Assembly: GCF_900176485.1 (NCBI RefSeq)
Contig: NZ_FWYD01000006.1
Location: forward strand, 62,001 to 126,000
DNA from: Primorskyibacter flagellatus
GTDB lineage: Bacteria > Pseudomonadota > Alphaproteobacteria > Rhodobacterales > Rhodobacteraceae
Reading direction: 5' to 3'
Length of the DNA: 64,000 bases
Part shown: positions 47,530-56,648 of the stretch, one piece after another
Layout: each line of letters opens with the position of its first letter
Numbering within the stretch: position 1 is the first letter of the stretch
Made by a program: the position numbers and the translations under genes
Notes under the pieces: model-generated
What the model saw: the letters and a program-made list of their open reading frames with translations, nothing else
The model's database searches: none
What the model was told of the DNA's origin: nothing

Positions 47530-50500
47530 ATGAGCAATGATCCCCGATTCATCCACCTTCGCGTCCATACCGAATACTCGCTTCTGGAGGGCGCGGTTCG
47601 GCTAAAAAAACTGCCGGAGCTGTGCAAAGCGGCAGGCATGCCCGCCGTCGCGGTGACGGACAGAAACAACCTGTTCGCGGCGCTTGAATTTTCGGTCACG
47701 GCCAGCGGGGCAGGCATCCAGCCGATCATCGGCTGTCAGGTAGATCTGCAATTCGCGACACCCGCGCCGGGCGAGCGGATGCGAGACCCGGCGCCTCTGG
47801 TGCTGCTGGCGCAGAACGAACGTGGTTACGAAAACCTGATGAAGCTCAACAGTTGCCTCTACCTGCGCGGCGACGGGGCGCTGCCGCATGTCACGCTGGA
47901 GGATCTGGACCGCCATGCCGAAGGGCTGATCTGCCTGTCAGGCGGGCCGGATGGACCGGTGGGTTTGCTGCTGCAACAGGGGCATCGCCCCGCGGCGCAA
48001 GAACTGATGCAACGGCTGCACAAGATCTTTGCCGACGGGCTGTATGTGGAGTTGCAGCGCCATCCCGGCGAAGGCGGCCTGCCCGAAAAAGAGCGCCTGA
48101 CCGAACGCGGCCATGTCGAGATGGCCTATGCGATGAATATCCCGCTGGTTGCCACCAATGACGTGCATTTCCCCAAACCCGAAATGTACGAGGCGCATGA
48201 CGCGCTGATCTGCATTGCCGAAGGCTCTTACGTCGATCAGCAGGCACCGCGCCGCCGCCTGACCGCGCAGCATTATTTCAAATCGCAGCAAGAGATGGTC
48301 ACGCTGTTCGCGGATCTGCCTGAGGCAATTGAAAACACCGTCGAAATCGCGAAGCGCTGCGCCTTCATGGCTTACAGGCGCGACCCGATCCTGCCGAAAT
48401 TTGCCGATGACGAGGTCGAGGAACTGCGCCGCCAGGCCAATGCCGGGTTGCAGGCACGGCTGGCGGTGATCCCGCATGCCGCTTCGGTTGAAGAGTATCA
48501 GAAGCGGTTGGATTTCGAACTTGATATCATCGAGGGCATGGGCTTTCCGGGCTATTTCCTGATCGTTGCCGACTTTATCAAATGGGGTAAGGATCACGAT
48601 ATTCCGGTGGGTCCGGGGCGCGGGTCCGGTGCGGGCTCGCTCGTGGCTTACGCGCTGACTGTGACGGACCTTGATCCCTTGCGATATTCGCTGCTGTTCG
48701 AACGGTTCCTGAACCCGGAACGCGTCAGCATGCCCGACTTCGACATCGATTTCTGCATGGACCGGCGTGAAGAAGTCATCCAATACGTCCAGCAGAAATA
48801 CGGCCGCGACAAGGTGGGGCAGATCATCACCTTCGGCGCGCTTCTGTCCAAGGCGGCGGTGCGCGATATCGGCCGCGTCTTGCAGATGCCATACGGTCAG
48901 GTGGATCGGCTGTCCAAGATGATCCCGGTCGAGGGCGTGAAACCCGTCTCGATCGAACAGGCCCTGACCGACGAGCCGCGCCTGCGCGAAGAAGCCCGCA
49001 ATGAAGAGGTCGTTGCCCGGCTTCTGGACTACGGCCAGCAGGTCGAAGGATTATTGCGCAACGCCTCGACCCACGCGGCCGGCGTTGTGATCGGCGACCG
49101 CCCGATTGACGAGCTTGTGCCGCTCTATCAGGATCCCCGGTCCGATATGCCGGCCACGCAGTTCAACATGAAATGGGTCGAACAGGCGGGACTGGTGAAA
49201 TTCGACTTTCTGGGGCTGAAAACACTGACGGTGATCCAGAACGCCGTCGACCTGATCCAGAAATCGGGCCGCCCCTTGCATGTGGCGGCCGACGGGACGC
49301 AGCTATATGAACCCGCCCCCGGTGCCGAAAACCAGATGAACCTCATCCCGCTGGAAGATGAAAAGACCTACAAGCTCTATGCGGCGGCCAGGACCGTCGC
49401 CGTGTTCCAGGTGGAAAGTTCCGGCATGATGTCCGCGCTGCGGCAGATGAAACCCACCTGTATCGAGGATATCGTGGCTCTGGTGGCGCTCTACCGTCCC
49501 GGCCCGATGGAGAATATCCCGACCTATTGCGATGTAAAGCACGGCCGCAAAGACCTCGAAAGCATCCATCCGTCGATCGATCACATCCTGGCGGAAACGC
49601 AGGGCATCATCGTGTACCAGGAACAGGTGATGCAGATCGCGCAGGAAATGGCGGGATACAGCCTTGGCGGTGCCGACCTGCTGCGCCGTGCGATGGGCAA
49701 GAAGATCAAGGAGGCGATGGATGCCGAGCGCCCGAAATTCGAGGCGGGGGCGGCGAAGAACGGCGTCGACAAGAAAAAGGCCAGCGAGGTGTTCGACCTG
49801 CTGGAAAAATTCGCGAATTACGGCTTCAACAAATCCCACGCGGCGGCCTATGCGGTGGTCAGCTACCAGACCGGCTGGCTGAAGGCGAACCATCCGGTCG
49901 AATTCATGGCCGGTGTGATGAATTGCGATATCCACCTGACGGAAAAGCTGGCGGTCTATGCCGAAGAGGTCCGGCGCGGACTGGATATTGCTATCGTCCC
50001 TCCCTGCGTGAACCGCTCGCAAGCGGGTTTTGACGTGGTCGATCAGCAGTTGGTCTACGCGCTGGGGGCGCTCAAGAACGTCGGCGGCGATGCTATGCAG
50101 ATGATCGTGAACGCGCGCTGTGGCGAGGCGGCACCTGTCCCGGGCCCGACCCGGGACCTCGCGGCAGAGGCCCCGGATCACGTCCGGGGCGGGCAGGGCA
50201 AGCCGTTCTCGACGCTCTTCGATTTTGCGCGGCGGGTGGATCTGAAACGTGTCGGGAAACGGGCGCTGGAGATGCTGGCGCGGGCCGGTGGATTTGATCA
50301 ACTCGACCCCAACCGGCGTAAGGTTTTCGACAGCCTTGATGCGCTGGTTGCTTATTCGGCAGCGATCCATGAACAGAAAGCTTCGGCTCAGGTGTCGCTG
50401 TTTGGCGAGGCGGGCGAGGATTTGCCGGAACCGCGGCTGAGCCCGGTGGCCGACTGGGTCGCGTCGGAACGCTTGATGGAAGAGCAAAAAGCCATCGGCT

Positions 50501-51120
50501 TTTTCCTGTCAGGGCATCCGCTGGATGACTATGCAGCAGCTTTGAAGCGAAAGGGCGTCTCGACAATTGCCGATGCGCAGGCCAAGGCAGAGCAGGACGG
50601 CGCGGCCGTCGTCAGGGTGGGCGTCATGGTGTCGGGGTTTCGCGAGATGAAATCCTCGCGCGGGTCACGGTATTTCCGGATGAATATTTCTGATCCGACA
50701 GGCCAACTGGCAGGCATCGCGATGTTCGCACGCGAGGAAAAGGACCTGACCGCTGCCCGGCAAGTGTTCGAATCCACCGACAAGGTAATCGTCACGCTCG
50801 AGGCTCGGTTCAATGACGGGCAGTTCGATCCAACCATCAGGTCAGCCGCGAAGATGGACGACATGGTCATCGACGCGGGCAGCGCGGGGTTGCGGATCTT
50901 CGTCGAGGAGGCTGTCGCCATCGCGGCTGTGGCGCAGGTTCTGGAAAACGCGTCGGGCCAGATGGAACGTGCCGCGCGCGGACCCATCCAGCTGTGTCTG
51001 ATGGATGCAGGGCTGCCGGGCGAGGTGGAGATTGATCTGGAGCGCCAGTTTCCGATCACGCCCGAGATCAAAGGCGCGATCAAAAGCTTGGGCGGCGTGA
51101 TGGCTGTCGAGGAGCTTTAG
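47530..51120 (+). CDS. dnaE: DNA polymerase III subunit alpha
   Basis: 1196 residues from ATG 47530. The N-terminal PHP domain (FIHLRVHTEYSLLEGAV, about 6-22) is followed by the polymerase core with GPGRGSGAGSLVAY and PDFDIDFCMDRR (catalytic aspartates near 405-407), helix-hairpin-helix region, an OB fold (VGVMVSGFREMKSSRG) and the tau-binding C-terminus. It is the replicative polymerase. Residues about 868-890 (GEAAPVPGPTRD and on to VRGG) are coded by a double-hairpin repeat and seem inserted in a loop. Confidence 0.96.
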   Translation: MSNDPRFIHLRVHTEYSLLEGAVRLKKLPELCKAAGMPAVAVTDRNNLFAALEFSVTASGAGIQPIIGCQVDLQFATPAPGERMRDPAPLVLLAQNERGYENLMKLNSCLYLRGDGALPHVTLEDLDRHAEGLICLSGGPDGPVGLLLQQGHRPAAQELMQRLHKIFADGLYVELQRHPGEGGLPEKERLTERGHVEMAYAMNIPLVATNDVHFPKPEMYEAHDALICIAEGSYVDQQAPRRRLTAQHYFKSQQEMVTLFADLPEAIENTVEIAKRCAFMAYRRDPILPKFADDEVEELRRQANAGLQARLAVIPHAASVEEYQKRLDFELDIIEGMGFPGYFLIVADFIKWGKDHDIPVGPGRGSGAGSLVAYALTVTDLDPLRYSLLFERFLNPERVSMPDFDIDFCMDRREEVIQYVQQKYGRDKVGQIITFGALLSKAAVRDIGRVLQMPYGQVDRLSKMIPVEGVKPVSIEQALTDEPRLREEARNEEVVARLLDYGQQVEGLLRNASTHAAGVVIGDRPIDELVPLYQDPRSDMPATQFNMKWVEQAGLVKFDFLGLKTLTVIQNAVDLIQKSGRPLHVAADGTQLYEPAPGAENQMNLIPLEDEKTYKLYAAARTVAVFQVESSGMMSALRQMKPTCIEDIVALVALYRPGPMENIPTYCDVKHGRKDLESIHPSIDHILAETQGIIVYQEQVMQIAQEMAGYSLGGADLLRRAMGKKIKEAMDAERPKFEAGAAKNGVDKKKASEVFDLLEKFANYGFNKSHAAAYAVVSYQTGWLKANHPVEFMAGVMNCDIHLTEKLAVYAEEVRRGLDIAIVPPCVNRSQAGFDVVDQQLVYALGALKNVGGDAMQMIVNARCGEAAPVPGPTRDLAAEAPDHVRGGQGKPFSTLFDFARRVDLKRVGKRALEMLARAGGFDQLDPNRRKVFDSLDALVAYSAAIHEQKASAQVSLFGEAGEDLPEPRLSPVADWVASERLMEEQKAIGFFLSGHPLDDYAAALKRKGVSTIADAQAKAEQDGAAVVRVGVMVSGFREMKSSRGSRYFRMNISDPTGQLAGIAMFAREEKDLTAARQVFESTDKVIVTLEARFNDGQFDPTIRSAAKMDDMVIDAGSAGLRIFVEEAVAIAAVAQVLENASGQMERAARGPIQLCLMDAGLPGEVEIDLERQFPITPEIKGAIKSLGGVMAVEEL
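50137..50190. repeat. REP-like double hairpin inside dnaE
   Basis: Hairpin 1 has arms GTCCCGGG (50137-50144) and CCCGGGAC (50150-50157). Hairpin 2 has arms GCCCCGGA (50170-50177) and TCCGGGGC (50183-50190). Both have five-base loops and a 12-base spacer between them. The whole is in frame and translated. A related single hairpin lies after ruvB (20705-20726). Confidence 0.7.
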
Positions 51121-51280
51121 TCCGTAGCGGGGCTGAACGAAGTGGCGGCGTCCCGCGCAAGTCGTGCCCAATGACTTCGTCGTCGGGTGGAACCGCTTGC
51201 TGGTGACAGAACCCGCGGAACTCCGCCGGTTCGCTGGACCCGGTCGGGGGCGTTACGCTATGTTTGAATTTCTGAACGGG

Positions 51281-51988
51281 ATGGATGTTGCTTTGAGAAG
51301 ACTGTTTCTTGCGATCGCGGCGACCCTGACGCTCGCAGCTTGCGCCGACCCACTGGAACAGGTGGGACGGCTGGAAGATGTGGATATTGCCGAAGATGCC
51401 ACGATGGTCGAAGCGCTGCCCGCCCCGGCGGAATCGCGGCCCGAAGGCGGTTTCTTTTCGCGGTTCTTCGAAGGCGGATCTGCCAAGGGGGCGACCCAGG
51501 GCGGCACAGTGAGTAACGGGCAGACCCTGCCATATGGCGAGGTGGGCGTGCTGTGCGGCGTGTCCGACCGCAAACTGGGAAAGGCCATCGCCCGCCACCC
51601 GGAACGTGGCCGCGGATACACGTTGTATGACAGTGCGCCGGGATCGACGGCGCCACATAGTTTTTATGTGACCGGGTTTGACGACCAATGCGCAAGGCAG
51701 ATCACCGGGGCGCTGGTGATGTTCGGATCGCCTTCGATGCACGAGCAGCTGCGCTATGGATTGCCCGCGGAATCTCAACCCGTCTCGGCCACGGACGAGG
51801 CGTATGAGACGCTCAAACGCAGGGTGTGTGGTGCGGCGCGCGGCAAACCTTGTGGCAGAGGGATCGCGCGGATGGAGAAGAACACCGTCTTTGTCACGAT
51901 CTACGAGAATTTCGCCAGCAACCCCCGCTGGGCCGAACTGCTTCTGCATGATGGAGAGCTGCTGGCGCAGGGAATGAAAGGCCGCTGA
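51281..51988 (+). CDS. Lipoprotein of unknown function
   Basis: 235 residues from ATG 51281, with ATG 51260 as an alternative start. A short basic N-terminus and hydrophobic stretch end in a lipobox (LTLAAC), so it should be lipid-anchored in the envelope. A linker rich in Gly/Glu/Ala (about 30-75) leads to a C-terminal domain with several cysteines (VLCGVSD, DDQCARQI, RVCGAARGKPC) that could form disulfides. No named domain is recognised. It follows dnaE by 160 bases and converges with slyX. Confidence 0.65.
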   Translation: MDVALRRLFLAIAATLTLAACADPLEQVGRLEDVDIAEDATMVEALPAPAESRPEGGFFSRFFEGGSAKGATQGGTVSNGQTLPYGEVGVLCGVSDRKLGKAIARHPERGRGYTLYDSAPGSTAPHSFYVTGFDDQCARQITGALVMFGSPSMHEQLRYGLPAESQPVSATDEAYETLKRRVCGAARGKPCGRGIARMEKNTVFVTIYENFASNPRWAELLLHDGELLAQGMKGR

Positions 51989-52015
51989 GCCTCGTCCGTC
52001 TCAATCATGTCCGCC

Positions 52016-52222
52016 TCAGTAATGTGGCGGACGTTCATCCCCAAGGACGACACCGCCGGTGCCTTCGGCCTCGCGCCCGGCTTCGCGCTGCATCAGCATT
52101 TCGACCCGCCGGGTCAGCGTGGCGATTTCCGTATCCTGACGGGCCACGACCTCAGACAGATCGTCGAGGGCGCGCATCATATGGGCGAGCTTTTCCTGAA
52201 GGGTCTCGATTTCCGTGGGCAT
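52016..52222 (-). CDS. slyX: SlyX family protein
   Basis: 68 residues from ATG 52222 behind AAAGGATC. One long coiled-coil helix (about 3-50, with [20 protein letters not shown]) and a short tail ending in PPHY, the SlyX C-terminal signature. Its role is unknown; E. coli slyX neighbours slyD but here it stands between dnaE and hisS. Confidence 0.88.
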   Translation of the reverse strand: MPTEIETLQEKLAHMMRALDDLSEVVARQDTEIATLTRRVEMLMQREAGREAEGTGGVVLGDERPPHY

Positions 52223-52468
52223 GGGGGATCCTTTCGTCCGTGCCATAGCGCGGGCTTGCGGCTTGTGCAATCGGCGGCGCGTGACCTCGCGGAGTGCGCG
52301 TGCCGCGCACACAGTTTACAATTTGCGTACACGCAGTTGGGGCATCCTGCCCCCGGCGCGTGCCGCGACCTCCCCCGGTGGCCAAATCTCCGGACGTATC
52401 GCATTGCTTGCCCCTGTCGGAACGAGCGGCTACACGGGCGGCGCATGAGTTGGAGCCGGATGCACGCC

Positions 52469-53938
52469 ATGGCGAAAGTGAAGAAACAACCCCGTCCCAA
52501 GGCGGTCACCCCCAAGGGGTTCCGCGACTATTTCGGTGCAGAGGTCAGTGACCGCGCCGCGATGCTGTCAAAGATTGCCGGGGTGTATCATCGCTACGGG
52601 TTCGATGCGCTGGAAAGCAGTGCGGTAGAGACCGTCGAGGCGTTGGGCAAGTTCCTGCCCGATGTGGACCGCCCGAACGAGGGTGTCTTTGCCTGGCAGG
52701 ACGAGGATGACGCCTGGGTCGCGCTGCGCTATGATCTGACGGCACCGCTTGCGCGCGTCTACGCCCAGCACCGCAACGATCTGCCGCTGCCTTACCGTCG
52801 CTATGCGATGGGGCCGGTCTGGCGCAATGAAAAGCCGGGGCCGGGACGATATCGGCAATTCTATCAATGCGACGCGGATACGGTCGGGGCGGCGTCGGTA
52901 GCTGCTGATGCCGAGATTTGCGCGATGCTGTCGGATGTGCTGGAGGATGTGGGCATACCCCGCGGGGATTACATCGTGCGGGTCAATAACCGCAAAGTTT
53001 TGAACGGGGTTCTGGAATGCATGGGGCTTTCCGATGATGGCCAGCGTGACGCGGTTCTGCGGACCATCGACAAGTTCGATAAGGTGGGCGAGGCGGGCGT
53101 GCGCGAGCTGTTGGGCAAGGGGAGGCTGGATGCCTCTGGCGCCTATATCGATGGAGTCGGTCTGAGCGTTGAGCAGGCCGAACCAGTGTTGGCCTTTCTG
53201 ACATCCAAGGGCGCAGACGCGGCAGCGACCCTGACGAAATTGCGCGCGGCGATTGGGGAGTCCTTGATAGGTGCTGAAGGCGTTGATGAACTCCGGCAGA
53301 TTGCTGACCTTCTGGTAGCCCAGGGCTACGGCCCCGACCGGATCGTGATTGACCCGTCCGTCGTGCGCGGGCTTGGCTATTACACCGGGCCGGTGTTCGA
53401 AGCGGAGCTGACGTTTGAAATCCTCGACGAGAAGGGGCGCAAGCGTCAGTTTGGCTCTGTTGCCGGGGGTGGGCGTTATGATGACCTCGTCAAGCGCTTT
53501 ACCGGGCAGGAAGTGCCTGCGACGGGCGTTTCCATCGGGGTGGACCGGCTGCTGGCGGCGCTGCGTGAAAAGGGCCGGATTCAAAGCGTTGAGTCCGGGC
53601 CGGTCGTCGTGACCGTGATGGACCGCGACCGCATGGCCGATTATCAGGCGATGGTGGCGGAACTGCGGGCGGCCGGTATCCGGGCAGAGGTCTACCTTGG
53701 CAATCCCAAGAACTTCGGCAACCAGTTGAAATACGCGGACAAGCGCAACTCGCCTGTCGCGGTGATCGAGGGCGGTGACGAGAAGGCGCAGGGCGTCGTG
53801 CAGATCAAGGATCTGATCCTCGGCAAGCAGATGGCCGAGAACGCGACGTTGGAAGAGTGGAAGGAACGCCCCTCGCAATACGAGGTCGCTCGCGGCGATC
53901 TGGTGGCGAAGGTCCGCGAGATCCTGGAGCAGCAATGA
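52469..53938 (+). CDS. hisS: Histidyl-tRNA synthetase
   Basis: 489 residues from ATG 52469, where the family start ([20 protein letters not shown]) begins; in-frame ATGs at 52445 and 52460 are alternatives. Class II motifs are seen: motif 2 with [20 protein letters not shown], the histidine-specific [11 protein letters not shown], and motif 3 with [15 protein letters not shown]-terminal anticodon-binding domain follows. It is longer than the roughly 425-residue E. coli enzyme, which is usual for this branch in alphaproteobacteria. It overlaps hisZ (ATGA). Confidence 0.96.
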   Translation: MAKVKKQPRPKAVTPKGFRDYFGAEVSDRAAMLSKIAGVYHRYGFDALESSAVETVEALGKFLPDVDRPNEGVFAWQDEDDAWVALRYDLTAPLARVYAQHRNDLPLPYRRYAMGPVWRNEKPGPGRYRQFYQCDADTVGAASVAADAEICAMLSDVLEDVGIPRGDYIVRVNNRKVLNGVLECMGLSDDGQRDAVLRTIDKFDKVGEAGVRELLGKGRLDASGAYIDGVGLSVEQAEPVLAFLTSKGADAAATLTKLRAAIGESLIGAEGVDELRQIADLLVAQGYGPDRIVIDPSVVRGLGYYTGPVFEAELTFEILDEKGRKRQFGSVAGGGRYDDLVKRFTGQEVPATGVSIGVDRLLAALREKGRIQSVESGPVVVTVMDRDRMADYQAMVAELRAAGIRAEVYLGNPKNFGNQLKYADKRNSPVAVIEGGDEKAQGVVQIKDLILGKQMAENATLEEWKERPSQYEVARGDLVAKVREILEQQ

Positions 53939-55023
53939 GTGTCCCGTCTTCTGTGACCCGCGCCGAAGCTGCGCGGCTGCTGGCGCTTTTCGAACAGGCC
54001 GGCGCGCAGCGTGTGGATTGCGGCATTCTGCAACCCGCCGAGGTTCTGCTGGATCTTTACGGCGAGGATATTCGCGGACGGGCTTATGTCACGCAGGACC
54101 CGTCACGCGGCGAGCAGATGTTGCGTCCGGATTTCACCGTGCCGGTGGTGCAGATGCACATGACAGGCGGGGCGGAGCCCGCGCGCTATACTTACGCCGG
54201 GGAGGTGTTTCGCCGTCAGGAGGACCACCCCGAGCGCGAGAACGAATATATCCAGGTCGGCTATGAGGTGTTCGATCGTGTGGATCCGGACGCCGCCGAC
54301 GCAGAGGTGTTTGCGCTGTTTCACACCGCGCTTGCGCCGTTGGGGCTGCACCCGGCAACTGGCGATATCGGCATCCTGATGGCCGCGGTCGAAGGGCTGG
54401 ACACCAGCGCGCGGCGTCGTGCCGCGCTGATGCGGCATATCTGGCGGCCCCGGCGCTTTCGGGCGCTTCTGGATCGGTTCGCGGGGCGCAGTCCCGTGCC
54501 TGCGTCGCGTGCGGCGCTGCTCCGCGCCGAAGATGCGTTGGCAGATGCCGGCCCGATGATCGGACTGCGCAGCCCGGCGGAAATCTCGGCGCGTATCGAG
54601 GCGCTGCGCGAGGATGCGCAGGATCGCCCGCTGTCCGAGGCACAGGTCGCCGCGCTCGACGCGGTTTTGGCGGTGCGTGAAACCTGTCCATTTGCGCTGG
54701 AACGGTTGCGCGACATTGCAGTGGACCTGCCCGCTATTTCGGGCGCGCTGGACCGGTTTGCGCGCCGGATCGACGCGCTGGACAAACGCGGGATCGACAT
54801 CGAACACCTTGATTTCGAAGCCAGCTATGGCCGTACCTCGATGGAATATTACGATGGGTTCGTCTTTGGTTTTTACGCTGCCGGACGTCCCGATCTGCCG
54901 CCGGTAGCGACCGGCGGGCGATATGACGCGCTGACCCGTAGGCTGGGTAACGGGGCCGAGATTCCGGCGGTCGGGGGCGTGATCCGGGCTGGATTGATCG
55001 AAATTCTGGGAGGCGGGCAATGA
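53935..55023 (+). CDS. hisZ: ATP phosphoribosyltransferase regulatory subunit HisZ
   Basis: 362 residues from ATG 53935. It resembles the catalytic core of histidyl-tRNA synthetase ([13 protein letters not shown] and the [13 protein letters not shown] motif 2-like segment) but lacks the anticodon domain, as HisZ does. It is needed for activity and feedback inhibition of the short HisG. The four-base overlaps at both ends (hisS-hisZ-hisG) show one translated unit. Confidence 0.95.
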   Translation: MSVPSSVTRAEAARLLALFEQAGAQRVDCGILQPAEVLLDLYGEDIRGRAYVTQDPSRGEQMLRPDFTVPVVQMHMTGGAEPARYTYAGEVFRRQEDHPERENEYIQVGYEVFDRVDPDAADAEVFALFHTALAPLGLHPATGDIGILMAAVEGLDTSARRRAALMRHIWRPRRFRALLDRFAGRSPVPASRAALLRAEDALADAGPMIGLRSPAEISARIEALREDAQDRPLSEAQVAALDAVLAVRETCPFALERLRDIAVDLPAISGALDRFARRIDALDKRGIDIEHLDFEASYGRTSMEYYDGFVFGFYAAGRPDLPPVATGGRYDALTRRLGNGAEIPAVGGVIRAGLIEILGGGQ

Positions 55024-55712
55024 CCGTCAAACTGGGTGTGCCGTCCAAGGGGCGGTTGATGGAAAAGACGTTCGACTGGTTCGGCGAGCGCGGCGTGACC
55101 TTGTCTCGCACCGGGTCGGAACGCGAATATTCCGGCAAGGTCGACGGAGTGGACGGCGTGCAGCTTGTGCTGCTCTCGGCGGGAGAGATTCCGCGCGAAC
55201 TTGCGGCGGGGCGGTTGCATCTTGGCGTGACCGGTACTGATCTTGTCCGCGAGAAGCTGGTGCAATGGGATCAGCAGGTCGAAGAGATGGCCGCGCTTGG
55301 TTTCGGATTTGCCGATCTGATTGTCGCGGTGCCGAGTTGCTGGGTGGATGTCGATTGTCTGGATGATCTTGATGCGGCGGCCTCGGCGTTTCGGGCCGAA
55401 CATGGCCACAGGCTGCGCATTGCAACAAAATATCACCGCCTCGTGCGGGACTACCTGCGCGCAGGCGGCGTGGCCGATTACCAGCTTGTCGACAGTCAGG
55501 GGGCCACCGAAGGCACGGTTAAGAACCTGACGGCAGAGGCGATTGCCGATATTACCTCGACCGGCGAGACGCTGCGCGCGAACCACCTCAAGATCTTGGG
55601 AGACGGGCCGATCCTGCGATCACAGGCGACGCTGTTTCGCAGCCGCAAAGCGCAGAAGGCCGTGGCGGAACGCGCGGCATTGAAGCAGTTGCTGGACAAG
55701 CTTGGCCTTTAG
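55020..55712 (+). CDS. hisG: ATP phosphoribosyltransferase, short form HisG
   Basis: 230 residues, the short HisG without the C-terminal regulatory domain. KLGVPSKGRLMEKT is near the N-terminus, GVTGTDLVRE in the middle, and the PRPP-binding pattern (DSQGATEGTVKNL) near 158-170. It makes the first committed step of histidine synthesis and depends on HisZ, encoded immediately upstream. Confidence 0.96.
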   Translation: MTVKLGVPSKGRLMEKTFDWFGERGVTLSRTGSEREYSGKVDGVDGVQLVLLSAGEIPRELAAGRLHLGVTGTDLVREKLVQWDQQVEEMAALGFGFADLIVAVPSCWVDVDCLDDLDAAASAFRAEHGHRLRIATKYHRLVRDYLRAGGVADYQLVDSQGATEGTVKNLTAEAIADITSTGETLRANHLKILGDGPILRSQATLFRSRKAQKAVAERAALKQLLDKLGL

Positions 55713-55781
55713 GGACAGGCAAGGGACCTTTAGTTGAATGCGCCGCATGGGCTGTTCAGCGCCTGGCGCAAAACGCTGCTG

Positions 55782-56216
55782 TCAAAGCACGCCAATCTCG
55801 GCCAGCGCGCCCGCCAGTTCCGGCGGCAAACTGTCTTCGCAGGCGCGGCGCGCCCCCAGATCGGCGGGCGAATCTTCCGGCTGCAAATAGCGCCAGCCCT
55901 GAAAGGGGCGCTTTTGCGAGGGCGCAACACGGATGATTTCCGGGTCCAGAACGATGGCGCAGCGGCGGATGCCGTCTTCGCCGATGACCTCATCCAGTCG
56001 CAACACGCGCTGCCGACATTGCACCAGCCCCTTGATGACCCAATACAGCGATCCGCCATTGAGGATCTCTTCGCTGCGTTTTGGCCACATTCGCGTGACG
56101 TGCCGCGGTAACCCGTCGGCCGTCTGCGCACGGCGCGACGTTTGCCAGTCCGCCATGGATTCGACGCTTTCGCTGCCGACGCTGAGCTTGATGAGATTGG
56201 TGAAACGAGTCGTCAT
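55782..56216 (-). CDS. DUF1489 family protein
   Basis: 144 residues from ATG 56216; an ATG three codons upstream is the alternative. The segments NLIKLSVGSESVESMADWQ, TRMWPKR and GGSLYWVIKG match the alphaproteobacterial DUF1489 family, of unknown function. It converges with hisG across 69 bases with no clear terminator. Confidence 0.85.
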   Translation of the reverse strand: MTTRFTNLIKLSVGSESVESMADWQTSRRAQTADGLPRHVTRMWPKRSEEILNGGSLYWVIKGLVQCRQRVLRLDEVIGEDGIRRCAIVLDPEIIRVAPSQKRPFQGWRYLQPEDSPADLGARRACEDSLPPELAGALAEIGVL

Positions 56217-56648
56217 GGCGATCATTGTAGCCTGCCAGGCGGCGGCGGCAATGTCCCCGGTTCAGAAACTCTGGCACTCCCCAAAGCGTTCCGAACCGAG
56301 GATGCACCGTACAAGCGCAACAGAAACAATACTGAACATGAACGCTAAGATCATGGCGCTTGGCCTTTCGACCGGGATGCGCAACCACTCACAACAACTA
56401 CAACACCCTCGCACGGCACTCTGCGAGTCAATAATCATGTTTGGGTGATTCTTGTCAATGCATTGGGAATGCTATAAAAAATATACTGTAAAGGCTGAAA
56501 CTTCTTTCTTTTCAGAGCGTGTATTCTTCTCTGGGGGAGTCCATTTTTGCCGCGTCCTCGTGGCAAGATGGAGCGACCGGTCTGCTTGACCGCAGCACCC
56601 CGGCGGCCTAATCTGACAAGCCTTCTTCCAGTTGCCATAGGACTTGCC
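56217..56648. other. Upstream region of nrdJ
   Basis: 432 bases. The right half is conspicuously AT-rich (56430-56520) and holds a candidate promoter: TTGTCA at 56452-56457 and TATAAA at 56473-56478 (15-base spacing). A B12-riboswitch box was looked for and not found. The left half has no supported gene. Frames starting at 56547 run into nrdJ but precede the conserved start. Confidence 0.45.
56452..56478 (+). promoter_or_regulatory. Candidate nrdJ promoter
   Basis: TTGTCA, a 15-base spacer and TATAAA in the only strongly AT-rich stretch before nrdJ, about 170 bases ahead of the ATG. Spacing is short of the ideal 17, so confidence is low to moderate. Confidence 0.35.

Noticed and set aside
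56217-56648. Cobalamin riboswitch before the B12-dependent nrdJ
   Set aside because: No B12-box-like sequence or the needed helices were found in the 432 bases.
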